Source: Bacillota bacterium (lineage in GTDB: Bacteria; Bacillota; JADQBR01). From it: a DNA stretch of 64,000 bases. How positions within the stretch are numbered: the first letter of the stretch is position 1; the number at the start of each line of letters is the position of its first letter. Positions 28,004 through 36,492 of this stretch are shown here, piece by piece. The DNA lies in the NCBI GenBank assembly GCA_016278515.1, contig JADQBR010000067.1, positions 90,012 through 154,011 of the forward strand. Direction: 5' to 3'. Under the pieces are notes generated by a model. That model saw only the letters and a program-made list of their open reading frames with translations, searched no databases and had not been told where the DNA came from. Made by a program: the position numbers and the translations under genes.

Positions 28004-28723
28004 TCAAATAAGCATCTGATAAAACCTTTTTAGCACAACGGCCAATTGAGCTCTAGTCAGCGATTCGTCAGGAGCAAAGCTATTGTCGGAAACGCCATTC
28101 ATTAAGCCATTTTCTATAGCCCACATTATCTCAGTTTGCGCCCAGTGACCTTCAATATCGGTAAATGAATTATCCGGTTTATTAAACTTTTGCTCTATTT
28201 GGTCCATTACCCCTTGTGCCAGAGCTTCAGCAAGGGCCCTTTGAGTATCATCTTCAGCGAGCTGCTTTGCAATATCCAATTTCGAAATAAAGCCTAATTC
28301 TGCCAATACTGCAGGTGCATCTGTCTCTCGTACCATAAAAAAATTATTTACCCGGACGCCTCCGTCCTCCCAGCCAATGGACTTTACAAGATGCTCCTGA
28401 ATTTTTTCTGCAAGTTGTTCTGCTTGCCCACCTTTCGCAACGATATGACTGCTAAGATAATTAGGCTCAGTAGATGTAGAACTATTAACATGTACGCTAA
28501 TGACGTAGTTAACCTGAGCATTATTTAATATCTCGGCCCGACGCTGCAAACTGACATATTCATCTTTTTTTCTGGTCATAATGGTGCTGACATTATTAAA
28601 TTCCAGTAATTGCTGAAACCTTGTTGCAATACCCAAGGTAAGATTTTTCTCTTGTACATTCAATTGATCATTTACTGCACCGACATCTGTTCCGCCATGA
28701 CCAGGATCAATTCCAATCAACAT
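28004..28723 (-). CDS. N-acetylmuramoyl-L-alanine amidase with C-terminal SLH domain
   Basis: 239 residues. An Amidase_3 zinc hydrolase fills residues 1-180: IDPGHGG with a zinc His at about residue 9, the NYVISVHVNS region with a second His, and the catalytic Glu in AVLAELGFIS. A single S-layer homology domain (FTDIEGHWAQ onwards, about 190-239) follows. Odd point: the catalytic domain starts at residue 2 and there is no signal peptide, although both domains act outside the cell. The ribosome site AAGGAGG lies inside the hairpin upstream. It could be released by lysis, act in the mother cell during sporulation, or have lost its signal sequence. Confidence 0.88.
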   Translation of the reverse strand: MLIGIDPGHGGTDVGAVNDQLNVQEKNLTLGIATRFQQLLEFNNVSTIMTRKKDEYVSLQRRAEILNNAQVNYVISVHVNSSTSTEPNYLSSHIVAKGGQAEQLAEKIQEHLVKSIGWEDGGVRVNNFFMVRETDAPAVLAELGFISKLDIAKQLAEDDTQRALAEALAQGVMDQIEQKFNKPDNSFTDIEGHWAQTEIMWAIENGLMNGVSDNSFAPDESLTRAQLAVVLKRFYQMLI

Positions 28724-28775
28724 TTAAAAAACCTCCTTATGCTGCTAGCATCATACTATGCAGCATAAGGAGGTT
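28724..28775 (-). terminator. Hairpin with T-run that also contains the ribosome binding site of the amidase gene
   Basis: Perfect 16-base arms (28730-28745 and 28760-28775) with a 14-base loop, then a T-run on the minus strand directly before the amidase ATG. The downstream arm carries AAGGAGG, the only good ribosome site for the amidase. Confidence 0.75.
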
Positions 28776-28789
28776 GTGAACTAACAATT

Positions 28790-29110
28790 TTAGTCAATTA
28801 AAATGATATCTTTAATAGCCCTTAACGCTCTCTCTTCTTCTTTTGCCCGGGTCCAATCGGTAATTGAGATTATCTCCCAAACAGCCTTTTTGGCGCTGGT
28901 GTCTAAGCTAACAAAATGACTGCCTTGCTCAACCAATAGCATTAATATATCAGGTGTCTGGTTTTGTTTAAGTTGTTCCAGACAATAAAGAAAATAGTTT
29001 GACTCCCCTTGGGTTAACTTACCTGCCCCCTCTTCCCGTAATATTAGGTTAGCCAAGTTTACCAATAAGCCATTCCAACGTTGTTTCAAGAAGAGCTTAT
29101 GTTCTTTCAA
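28790..29110 (-). CDS. Hypothetical protein co-transcribed with the DnaB-like helicase
   Basis: 106 residues, soluble and mostly helical by appearance, with no cysteine motif or recognisable family. It overlaps the end of the DnaB-like gene by 4 bases (ATGA type overlap), so it is translationally coupled to it, and it ends just before a terminator hairpin. It is probably a third member of the replication module (DnaD-like, DnaB-like, this protein). Whether it helps load the helicase or does something else cannot be told. Confidence 0.6.
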   Translation of the reverse strand: MKEHKLFLKQRWNGLLVNLANLILREEGAGKLTQGESNYFLYCLEQLKQNQTPDILMLLVEQGSHFVSLDTSAKKAVWEIISITDWTRAKEEERALRAIKDIILID

Positions 29111-30480
29111 TTTACCCGGCCGCCTTCCTTACTTCTTGGGTCGGACATAATCATAGTATTCTTATCGAAAAGAATGGGGATATCTATACCGCCCGGGCCA
29201 TCTCTGTTCTTATCAATACGAATCCAATAATTTGCAACAAGATCCTGCAGTTCAGAATTTTCATTAGCCTCTTCAAAGGAAATGGGCTCCAACTTAAGCA
29301 TTAAATCCGCTTCATTTTTCATCCTCTTAGCTCCCTGAAGACTTCCATCGTTATTTAACTGAACTAACGCAACCACCGCAATTTCCAGAGTTTGGGCTAA
29401 GGTTTTTAAGGAACGCATAATCATTTCCAACATTTGAAATTCCTGAATGTTATCCGACAGTTTCTCCATACGCCCAACGTAGTCAACAACTAATAACTTT
29501 ATATCCTTTTGTACTTTGTACTTACGCGCAATGGAAATACATTTTTCTGGTGTCAGTTTCGGCACGGCCACTGAGTAAAACTTACTATTATATAATTGAT
29601 TATAACCATGGGAAATATTAAGAAATTCTTTCTCACTAATGTTTCCATGTCTGATGCGCTGTTGTTCCACAGTGCTTAGTAGGGAAGCCCAACGCAGTGC
29701 AATTTGCTGTTTGCTCATTTCTGTATTTAAATATAATATCGGTTCGGGTTGCTTTGCTAAAACCGCAACCGTTGCAGCCAAATTCATGCTCCAAGCAGTT
29801 TTACCGTGTCCAGTCCGGGCTCCCAAAATAACTAAGTCGCCGCCTTTATAGCCAAGACAACAGTTATTAAGCATTTGATAGCCGGTATCTAAACCATCTA
29901 AATTTACTACACCTTTGGCCTTGGCTTCTAGATAGCGTTTGCGTCTGCGTTCAATTTCTTCAAGACCATAGGTGGCAAGCTCTTCGGGCGTATCACCAGT
30001 TTCATCCATTTCCAAAGACACTAAATTTGTAAGTTCGTCTTCTGCATCCATTAATAACTGCTGCGCATCATTTGTTTTCTGAACCTTATGCAAGTTTTTT
30101 TGTAGAAACCTTTGAAAATTACGCAGTCGATAAAGATCCTTAAGCACTTTGATCCAATAATCAATGTTTCCTTCGCCAATAAAAAACTCAGCAATCTCTT
30201 TTAGTTCTTCAAAATCATTGGTCCCTTGGAAAACAGAATGCCTTCTCGCCTCTTTAATCAGTTCAAAATAACTGGCATGTACACCATTTTTATAAAGAGA
30301 GCAAATCATATCAAAGATAAACTGGTGCTTGGGAAGGTAAAAATGCTCGTTAATCAGGTCATTAAGTGCTTCGATACAACATTCCTCTGAATTCATCATA
30401 GCTGATAAGACCCTTTTTTCGGCTTCCGCGTCAAAAAGTTTACTATCAACACTTTCCTTTTCTACAGCCACCAGTTTCAC
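29107..30480 (-). CDS. DnaB-like replicative DNA helicase (second type)
   Basis: 457 residues. A DnaB N-terminal helical domain (about 15-115, EAEKRVLSAMM) is joined to a RecA-like hexameric helicase domain. Walker A GARTGHGKT lies near residue 222, followed by the LYLNTEMSK segment and Walker B LLVVDYVG near 330. Arg-finger and DNA-loop regions follow. It is close to the size of DnaB but diverged from the chromosomal type, for example in the loose C-terminal part. It follows the DnaD-like gene by 7 bases. Together they look like a replication initiation pair of phage, plasmid or chromosomal origin. Confidence 0.85.
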   Translation of the reverse strand: MKLVAVEKESVDSKLFDAEAEKRVLSAMMNSEECCIEALNDLINEHFYLPKHQFIFDMICSLYKNGVHASYFELIKEARRHSVFQGTNDFEELKEIAEFFIGEGNIDYWIKVLKDLYRLRNFQRFLQKNLHKVQKTNDAQQLLMDAEDELTNLVSLEMDETGDTPEELATYGLEEIERRRKRYLEAKAKGVVNLDGLDTGYQMLNNCCLGYKGGDLVILGARTGHGKTAWSMNLAATVAVLAKQPEPILYLNTEMSKQQIALRWASLLSTVEQQRIRHGNISEKEFLNISHGYNQLYNSKFYSVAVPKLTPEKCISIARKYKVQKDIKLLVVDYVGRMEKLSDNIQEFQMLEMIMRSLKTLAQTLEIAVVALVQLNNDGSLQGAKRMKNEADLMLKLEPISFEEANENSELQDLVANYWIRIDKNRDGPGGIDIPILFDKNTMIMSDPRSKEGGRVN

Positions 30481-30487
30481 CTCTTCT

Positions 30488-31465
30488 TTAGGTTATAATC
30501 ATTCCTGTCTCGGGATCTATCTTTGGTATATTCCGTTTATTGCTTACATTACCCTCAAACTTTTGTTTTCTAGACTTCTTACGGCTTTGATGATTATTAT
30601 CTTCGGTACCCACTTCTTCCAATGTTGTAAATCCCTTATCTTTCCAGCTTTTCATGATAGATTCGATATAGTTGAAGCTAGGTTGAGATGTAGCCAAACA
30701 ACCTTTCTCAATAGCTAACATAATCATCTCATCTGAAAAAGTCCATTCCTGTGACCAACGTTTCAGTGCCTTTTTCTCAGGTTCACTTTTTATTGCTCGT
30801 CCCAGTACCGATGAAAATTTATTTATCCAATAATAATCTTCATCATATGATAAGAACCAATCTTTAACTTCTTCAACAGAGTGTACTCCGCCAGAATAAA
30901 GGCTGTCCATTATTGATTTAATTCGCCAATCCTTCTGCCAGACTCCGCCGCGTTCATTGCACTCTATTAACACATACTCCAAAAACTGCATGGGATAATT
31001 ATATTCATAAAGCCATTGGATAATCATTCGCTCGTGTTTCGGTGCCAATGGCAGTCCTGCAACCTGAGAAAACAAGTTAGCTATCCGTTCAAATTCATCT
31101 TCTCTGCCTTTAGTTTCTTTCCCCTTATTAAACAGGTCTTGTAAACGATTATATAACCCATCCAACATGTAGATTTTCGACCATCGTCCATTTTCATCCT
31201 GTATGGAAGCAAGACGAATAATACCTTTATTTTCTAATTCAATCATCAACTCTTGTATTTGTGGTTCCGGTATAGTTGTTAACTGACCTAAAACCTTTAC
31301 TAGAGGGCGTCGTTCGTTTTCTGACTGTCTAAACCGCAGCAGTTGCAACACTATCACAAATTCTTGTTCATCTAGACCCAATTTTCTATAGTTTTTCAAT
31401 AGGATATTAGGCACTGCTGTAACCCCTTGTTCAATCAATAAACCAAAGGGTGATGCTGTTTCCAT
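30488..31465 (-). CDS. DnaD-domain replication protein
   Basis: 325 residues when started at the ATG at 31465, with GAGAGG 9 bases upstream. The N-terminal winged-helix part (LLKNYRKLGLDEQEFVIVLQLLRF) and the central DnaD/DnaB2 domain, with repeated helical blocks such as LPLAPKHERMIIQWLYEYNYP and the motif with YxxxIMxxW (YIESIMKSWKDKG) near 290-303, are typical. The C-terminus is basic. Such proteins remodel DNA and help load the replicative helicase. The helicase gene follows directly, which supports this role. Confidence 0.88.
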   Translation of the reverse strand: METASPFGLLIEQGVTAVPNILLKNYRKLGLDEQEFVIVLQLLRFRQSENERRPLVKVLGQLTTIPEPQIQELMIELENKGIIRLASIQDENGRWSKIYMLDGLYNRLQDLFNKGKETKGREDEFERIANLFSQVAGLPLAPKHERMIIQWLYEYNYPMQFLEYVLIECNERGGVWQKDWRIKSIMDSLYSGGVHSVEEVKDWFLSYDEDYYWINKFSSVLGRAIKSEPEKKALKRWSQEWTFSDEMIMLAIEKGCLATSQPSFNYIESIMKSWKDKGFTTLEEVGTEDNNHQSRKKSRKQKFEGNVSNKRNIPKIDPETGMIIT

Positions 31466-31600
31466 TAAGATAATCCTCTCCCATCCCACTTACTTAGGTA
31501 ATAACATTATAACACGAATAGTGCTCGTTATAAATGAAAGACTAATTGTTATAGTGCCCTTCATTCTTCGTCTAACTAACTCAACATGGGAGGTTATAAA

Positions 31601-32473
31601 TTGCAACCAACTGAACAAGTCCTAGTTACGGCATTTAATCATGTATTCCATAAGAAAAACGATCCTAATGCACAATTCTTTACCTATCAGATATATCACT
31701 TATTAAATAAGAACCCAGTTAAAGTGCTGGAGACACTGTTTTTTCAATATTATTGGCGGCAAGAAGCTGTTAGCCATTCAACTTTAAAGGCCTTTTTACT
31801 CAAAACAGCACCTTATATTTATCCTGCCATCATAAAATTTTCTATTAGCCTTGAGCGAAGCTACGTTCTGGCAAGTCTTGAAAGAAATTTTTTCACTGAA
31901 CAGATTCGTTTTATTAGCCAGGTAAGAAATATGATAAGAGAGCCTTTGGAAATATTATGTGTAGATAAACATCCCGGCACAGCCAAAGCAAGACACGTTT
32001 TAAAAATTATGAAGCACACGGATAATATGGTACAGCAGCTCCGTGACAATTTACGGATACCTTTTGAATTTGTGCATGTTTTTGAAGATATTGAACATCA
32101 TCTGAAAGAAGCTAACCAAATAGCAGATTTACAGTGTTTTAAATGTGCCTATTTTGATTATGAGCAACTAAAACACCATGCCATGGATCTAGAAAAAAAC
32201 CATTTATCTCCATTTTTTATCAGTTATTTGGAGCAGTTATTAACTCCTGCAAAAAAAGAACAAATAAAACAGGTTCTTAAATATTTAATAGAATACCATC
32301 AAATACCACAGCAAGGAAAACAGGCCTTCGCCTTATACATGACTTTAGGTGACCACACCCCGTGGCAAAAACACCCTTTTATTCTTAGGTTAGTGTATAA
32401 CAGCTATTGGTATAATAAAGTCACCGAAATCATTGAAAGTTCACTATCAACGTCTCCAAGTAGTGGGAATTAA
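31601..32473 (+). CDS. Hypothetical protein, plus strand
   Basis: About 290 residues from the TTG at 31601, which has GGGAGG 7 bases upstream; an ATG at 31586 overlaps that site and is less likely. I recognise no family. The protein is soluble-looking, rich in aromatic and basic residues, mostly helical, with no clear membrane segment, P-loop or metal motif. It contains a DKHPGTAKARHVLKIMKHTDN segment near the middle. It is divergent from the DnaD-like gene and overlaps the 3' end of trkH by 27 bases, so the two converge without space for a terminator. Confidence 0.6.
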   Translation: MQPTEQVLVTAFNHVFHKKNDPNAQFFTYQIYHLLNKNPVKVLETLFFQYYWRQEAVSHSTLKAFLLKTAPYIYPAIIKFSISLERSYVLASLERNFFTEQIRFISQVRNMIREPLEILCVDKHPGTAKARHVLKIMKHTDNMVQQLRDNLRIPFEFVHVFEDIEHHLKEANQIADLQCFKCAYFDYEQLKHHAMDLEKNHLSPFFISYLEQLLTPAKKEQIKQVLKYLIEYHQIPQQGKQAFALYMTLGDHTPWQKHPFILRLVYNSYWYNKVTEIIESSLSTSPSSGN

Positions 32474-33877
32474 TAAGGTAAGCACCGTAAATATTTCTAA
32501 CCGCCCCAGCAACATTAGGAAACTCATAAACATTTTATAGCCGCCACCGTAGAAAGAATAATTTTCGGTCGGTCCCACCAACTGTAAGCCGGGACCGATA
32601 TTACCAAGAGTTGCGGCAACACTTGTAAAACCAGTTACCAAATCCACACCAGCTGTTACCACTATCAACGTAGATAGACCCATAATTAACACATACAAAA
32701 AGAAAAATTGAAGAACATTAACGATGATTCTATCGGAAATAGTCCGTTTGTCAATTTTTAGGCTCAAAACAGCTCTCGGCCGTACCAACTGTCTTAACTC
32801 CAATAGTGAATGCTTAACTAAGATTAAGATTCGACCAACTTTAACTGAGCCCCCAGTTGATCCGGCACTTCCTCCCACGAACATCAAAAACACCAGTATC
32901 CCTTTAGCTAAGCCTGACCACTGATTAAAGTCTGCTGTGGCATAGCCGGTAGTAGTGGTGATAGATATCACCTGAAAAAATGCTTTAGTTAATGCCAATT
33001 CCTCGCCTGCGTTAAGTAGTATAATCCAAATAATAACCGAAGATAAAATAATTATTCCTGAATACAATCTAAATTCTTCATTTAACCAGAAAGCTTTTAA
33101 ACGTTTACCTTTTAAAGCTTGATAATACAGGCTGAAATTAGCCCCGGCTATAAACATAAATATTATAATTATCCAATGTATCACTGGACTGTAGGCTCCA
33201 ATGCTTAGATTGCGTGAACTGAAGCCACCAGTAGCCATAGTACCGAAAGTATGTATCATTGACTCATACAAAGACATTTGCGCCAACCACAAAATTAAGA
33301 TTTCCGCCACAGAAATAATAACATAGGTTAACCACAGCACCTTGGCGGTTTCCTTAATTCGTGGCTTCAATTTTTCTGCACTAGGTCCAGGCACTTCTGC
33401 TTTGAACATCTGCATGCCGCCTGATCCTAGCTGACTTAAAGCAGCAATAAATAATGCCATGATGCCCATGCCGCCCAACCAGTGGGTTAGGCTTCGCCAC
33501 ATTAAAATACTCTTATCTACTCCCTCAATATCAGTCATTACACTAGCCCCGGTTGTTGTAAAACCGGACATAGTTTCAAAAAAAGCATCAGGAAAACTAT
33601 TGAAGGTTCCTGACAGTAAAAAAGGGAGCAAACCTATTAATGTCGCTACTAACCAACCAAAGCTAACTACTGCAAACGCTTCCCTTTGTCGGATTTCACC
33701 CTTTGGTTTAATAAAGTAACTCAACAATAGGCCTATCACAATTGCCATAATCATTGGAATTAAAATTGGACTAAAAGCCTCTTTAAAGTATACACTCCAC
33801 ACCAAAGGCAATATGAAAGAGACACCAATGATTGATATTAGCTTGCCCAATAAATGTATTACCGTTAAGTAACGCAA
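32447..33877 (-). CDS. trkH: K+ uptake protein TrkH/KtrB family, membrane subunit
   Basis: 476 residues with about ten membrane helices in the four-fold M1-P-M2 arrangement of the SKT superfamily. Selectivity-filter-like loops include TTTGASVMTDIEG (near 108), TFGTMATGGFSSRN (near 215), TTTGYATADFNQW (near 313) and the loop before VAATLGNIGPG (near 430). It takes up K+ with the NAD-binding subunit TrkA, whose gene lies 6 bases upstream. The pair would serve osmoadaptation. Confidence 0.93.
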   Translation of the reverse strand: MRYLTVIHLLGKLISIIGVSFILPLVWSVYFKEAFSPILIPMIMAIVIGLLLSYFIKPKGEIRQREAFAVVSFGWLVATLIGLLPFLLSGTFNSFPDAFFETMSGFTTTGASVMTDIEGVDKSILMWRSLTHWLGGMGIMALFIAALSQLGSGGMQMFKAEVPGPSAEKLKPRIKETAKVLWLTYVIISVAEILILWLAQMSLYESMIHTFGTMATGGFSSRNLSIGAYSPVIHWIIIIFMFIAGANFSLYYQALKGKRLKAFWLNEEFRLYSGIIILSSVIIWIILLNAGEELALTKAFFQVISITTTTGYATADFNQWSGLAKGILVFLMFVGGSAGSTGGSVKVGRILILVKHSLLELRQLVRPRAVLSLKIDKRTISDRIIVNVLQFFFLYVLIMGLSTLIVVTAGVDLVTGFTSVAATLGNIGPGLQLVGPTENYSFYGGGYKMFMSFLMLLGRLEIFTVLTLLIPTTWRR

Positions 33878-33883
33878 TATCGA

Positions 33884-35221
33884 TCACCTTCCTGCAAAAA
33901 GCTCTTCAACTTTATTGACTGCCTTAGGTAGAGCAAAGACCATTACTAAATCTCCAGCAAGAATAATATCTTTTCCTGTGGGAACGATTACCTTATCACC
34001 TCGAGCAATTGCTCCAATAATTATGCCTCTTGGAAAGCGAATCTTTTCTAATGGCCTATTGATTATTCTTCCAGAATCGGGCGCCACCATTTCCAACATT
34101 TCCGCCTTCGCACCACCCAACAAGGTTACAGAAATAATGTCTCCTCTACGAATATGCTTAAGAATTGCCGCCGCTGTAAGCATGCGTGGACTGACTGCTA
34201 CGTCCACACCTACCTTTTCCACTAATGGAACATAGTCGGACCTTCTGATTTGAGCAACCGTCTTTTTAACGCCAAGATGTTTTGCCAGTAATGATACCAA
34301 TAAATTTACCTTGTCATCTCCTGTCACAGCCACTACCATATCAGACTGTGAAATATCCTCTTCTTCGAGCAGACTAATATCTGTACCATCCCCATGAATT
34401 ACCAAGGTTCTTTCCAACTGACTAGATAACTGTTGACACTTACGATAATCCTTCTCTATAATCTTTACTTTATAGTTGCTTCTTTCCAGTATTTTTGCAA
34501 GATTGAAGCCTATCCTGCCGCCTCCCAGGATGGTAACTTCACCAATATGCACTCGACTTTTACCCAATAACTGTTCAATATAAATCATTTCACTGGTTTC
34601 GGCCATAACAAATAATAAATCTTTTTCTTGAATTACGTCATCACCGCGGGGAATAATCATTTCTTGTTTTCTCAAAACAGCCACAATCAAATAAGGTATG
34701 TTAAAATTTAAATCAGCCAGCCTTTTCCCAATTACCGGAGCATGATCATCCACACATATTTCTAATAGCTGCACATGCCCGCCTGCATAGTATTCTACAT
34801 TAAGAGCTTCAGGAATATCAGTAATTCTTGCAATAGTTTCAGCAGTAACCATTTCAGGGTTTATCACCAGATCAATGCCCATCGTCGTATTGCGAAAACC
34901 TGAAGTCTCAACATATTCAGGGTTCCGCACCCTTGCAACAGTTTTATTGACGTGGTACTGCTTGGCAAGTAGACACGCAACAATATTAATTTCATCAACT
35001 TCTGTTACGGCTATCAGTAAATCTGTATTTTCAATATCTGCAGCCAACAGAGTACTTATGCTAGCCCCGTTACCCTCAATAGTCTGTACATCTAGCTTCT
35101 CTTCTACGATTTTTAATCGCTCTTGGCTTTGTTCAATTAAATAAACATCGTGATTTTCGCCAGATAATTTCTCCGCTAAACTGAAGCCTACCTTACCTGC
35201 CCCAATAATTATCACCTGCAA
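33884..35221 (-). CDS. trkA: K+ uptake regulatory protein TrkA
   Basis: 445 residues built from two RCK (TrkA-N plus TrkA-C) halves. GAGKVGFSLAEKL at residue 7 and the second nucleotide loop GGGRIGFNLAKIL near residue 231 are the NAD(H)-binding Rossmann motifs, with acidic partners at the strand ends. TrkA-C domains lie at about 140-220 and 365-445. It gates the TrkH channel in response to nucleotides from the cytoplasmic face. It precedes trkH in the same operon. Confidence 0.94.
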   Translation of the reverse strand: MQVIIIGAGKVGFSLAEKLSGENHDVYLIEQSQERLKIVEEKLDVQTIEGNGASISTLLAADIENTDLLIAVTEVDEINIVACLLAKQYHVNKTVARVRNPEYVETSGFRNTTMGIDLVINPEMVTAETIARITDIPEALNVEYYAGGHVQLLEICVDDHAPVIGKRLADLNFNIPYLIVAVLRKQEMIIPRGDDVIQEKDLLFVMAETSEMIYIEQLLGKSRVHIGEVTILGGGRIGFNLAKILERSNYKVKIIEKDYRKCQQLSSQLERTLVIHGDGTDISLLEEEDISQSDMVVAVTGDDKVNLLVSLLAKHLGVKKTVAQIRRSDYVPLVEKVGVDVAVSPRMLTAAAILKHIRRGDIISVTLLGGAKAEMLEMVAPDSGRIINRPLEKIRFPRGIIIGAIARGDKVIVPTGKDIILAGDLVMVFALPKAVNKVEELFAGR

Positions 35222-35351
35222 TAGTAGTCACCCCTTTTAAAACACCAGTACCTTTTCGTGATAAAATACTGAATATCCTTCAAATTCCATCTGTTTTAAT
35301 TAACAACATAATGTATTATAATAGCAGCATGGCTAAATTCAAGAATTAAAT

Positions 35352-35600
35352 TTATTTTATGTCAACAAATATGTTATAGTTAGAACATTTGATGAAGTGA
35401 AAACTTACATCAGGTGGAGTTTTTATCTATCTGGTGTTTAGTTAAACCTATCCAGGAGCTTAGCGCCACTTATCCCCTTTCATCGGGGACATTCCTGTCC
35501 CCAGCGGACAACCTAGGCTTCAGCAGGTGTGTCCCCATTCCCTAAGTGAAGTGGCGGTTAGCTATCGGATTAAGGGTAAAGATAGTAAAAAGGAGGATTT
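35352..35600 (+). other. Structured leader or small RNA before the P-loop/Asp23-like gene
   Basis: The stretch 35222-35601 has no gene but is rich in structure. TATAGT (35375-35380) may be a promoter -10. Downstream come a GAAA-loop hairpin near 35390-35413 and a 15-position stem with two mismatches pairing AGCTTAGCGCCACTT (from about 35458) with AAGTGGCGGTTAGCT (to about 35566). Inside it is a perfect GGGGACA/TGTCCCC hairpin, with a second GTGTCCCC copy able to compete. AAGGAGG of the next gene follows at once. It does not match tmRNA, RNase P or SRP RNA as I know them. Regulatory leader or small RNA remain possible. Confidence 0.5.
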
Positions 35601-35601
35601 T

Positions 35602-36429
35602 ATGGAAGTTTTTGCTCTTGTTGGATCCAGCGGCACGGGAAAAAGTCATCATGCCATTTCAGTAGCTTACCAAAACAATATTGATGCAATCGTTGACGAT
35701 GGACTAATTATTACCGGCAGTGAAGTTTTATCAGGAAAATCAGCTAAGCGCCAGCCTACCAAAATAGGTGCTATTCGCACGGCACTCTTTTCTGATGAAA
35801 ATCATGCTTTGGAAGCGCGTCAGTCCATAAACAATCTGAGGCCATCAAAAATCCTTATTTTGGGAACTTCCGAGGGCATGATAAATAAAATAGCCAGCAG
35901 ATTAGAATTAACAAGTCCCAAGCAATATATCTACATTAATGATATTGCTAGTAGCGAAGAGATACAACGGGCACTTAATACAAGAAAAATGTACGGAAAG
36001 CATATAGTACCGGCCCCAACGGTAGCTGTAAAGCCTAGATTGTCAGGTGCTCTAATTGAACCCATAAGAACATTGCTAAAAGGAAAAAATCCCTATTATC
36101 CACACCAAGACAGCAAACGTTGGGTAGAACAATCGGTAGTTCATCCCACTTTTAATTTTTTCGGCAAATTTTACATCGCCAATAATGTCTTATCTCAAAT
36201 AATTACCCATGCTGCCGAAAGCATTGATCAAGTTCATAAGGTTACCAAGGTGCATATCCAAACCTATGACCACGGCGTAGAATTCAGTATAGATTTGATA
36301 TTTAAGTTTGAACCAGGTTTGCATTTAATTGCTGAATTGGTTCAGCAAACGATCATTGAAACAGTGGAACATATGACTGCGTTGCATGTGGCAACAGTCG
36401 ACTTAAACATAAGAAAACTAAAAATTTAA
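35602..36429 (+). CDS. P-loop NTPase with C-terminal Asp23/DUF322-like domain
   Basis: 275 residues from the ATG at 35602, which has AAGGAGG 6 bases upstream; an earlier in-frame start inside the leader lacks a site. The N-terminus is a nucleotide-binding fold with GSSGTGKS at residues 7-14. The last 70 residues or so (VTKVHIQTYDHGVEFSIDL to VDLNIRKLKI) resemble Asp23/Gls24 alkaline-shock domains: alternating strands and an amphipathic helix with VQQTIIETVEHMTAL. This combination is not one I can name. A role in envelope stress is conceivable from the Asp23 part only. A terminator closes it. Confidence 0.72.
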   Translation: MEVFALVGSSGTGKSHHAISVAYQNNIDAIVDDGLIITGSEVLSGKSAKRQPTKIGAIRTALFSDENHALEARQSINNLRPSKILILGTSEGMINKIASRLELTSPKQYIYINDIASSEEIQRALNTRKMYGKHIVPAPTVAVKPRLSGALIEPIRTLLKGKNPYYPHQDSKRWVEQSVVHPTFNFFGKFYIANNVLSQIITHAAESIDQVHKVTKVHIQTYDHGVEFSIDLIFKFEPGLHLIAELVQQTIIETVEHMTALHVATVDLNIRKLKI

Positions 36430-36450
36430 GAATAGCTGCACGTTTTATGT

Positions 36451-36487
36451 AAAAAAGTAGGCTGAAATGATTTCAGCCTACTTTTTT
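36451..36487. terminator. Bidirectional terminator between convergent genes
   Basis: Perfect 17-base arms (36451-36467 and 36471-36487), 3-base loop, with A-run on one side and T-run on the other. It serves the plus-strand P-loop gene and the minus-strand DUF4015 gene. Confidence 0.92.
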
Positions 36488-36492
36488 ATTAC

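Noticed and set aside
35352..35600. 6S RNA, RNase P RNA or tmRNA in the structured leader
   Set aside because: The expected landmarks (long rod with central bubble, the conserved RNase P core, tRNA-like ends with CCA) were not found; kept only as an unnamed structured leader.
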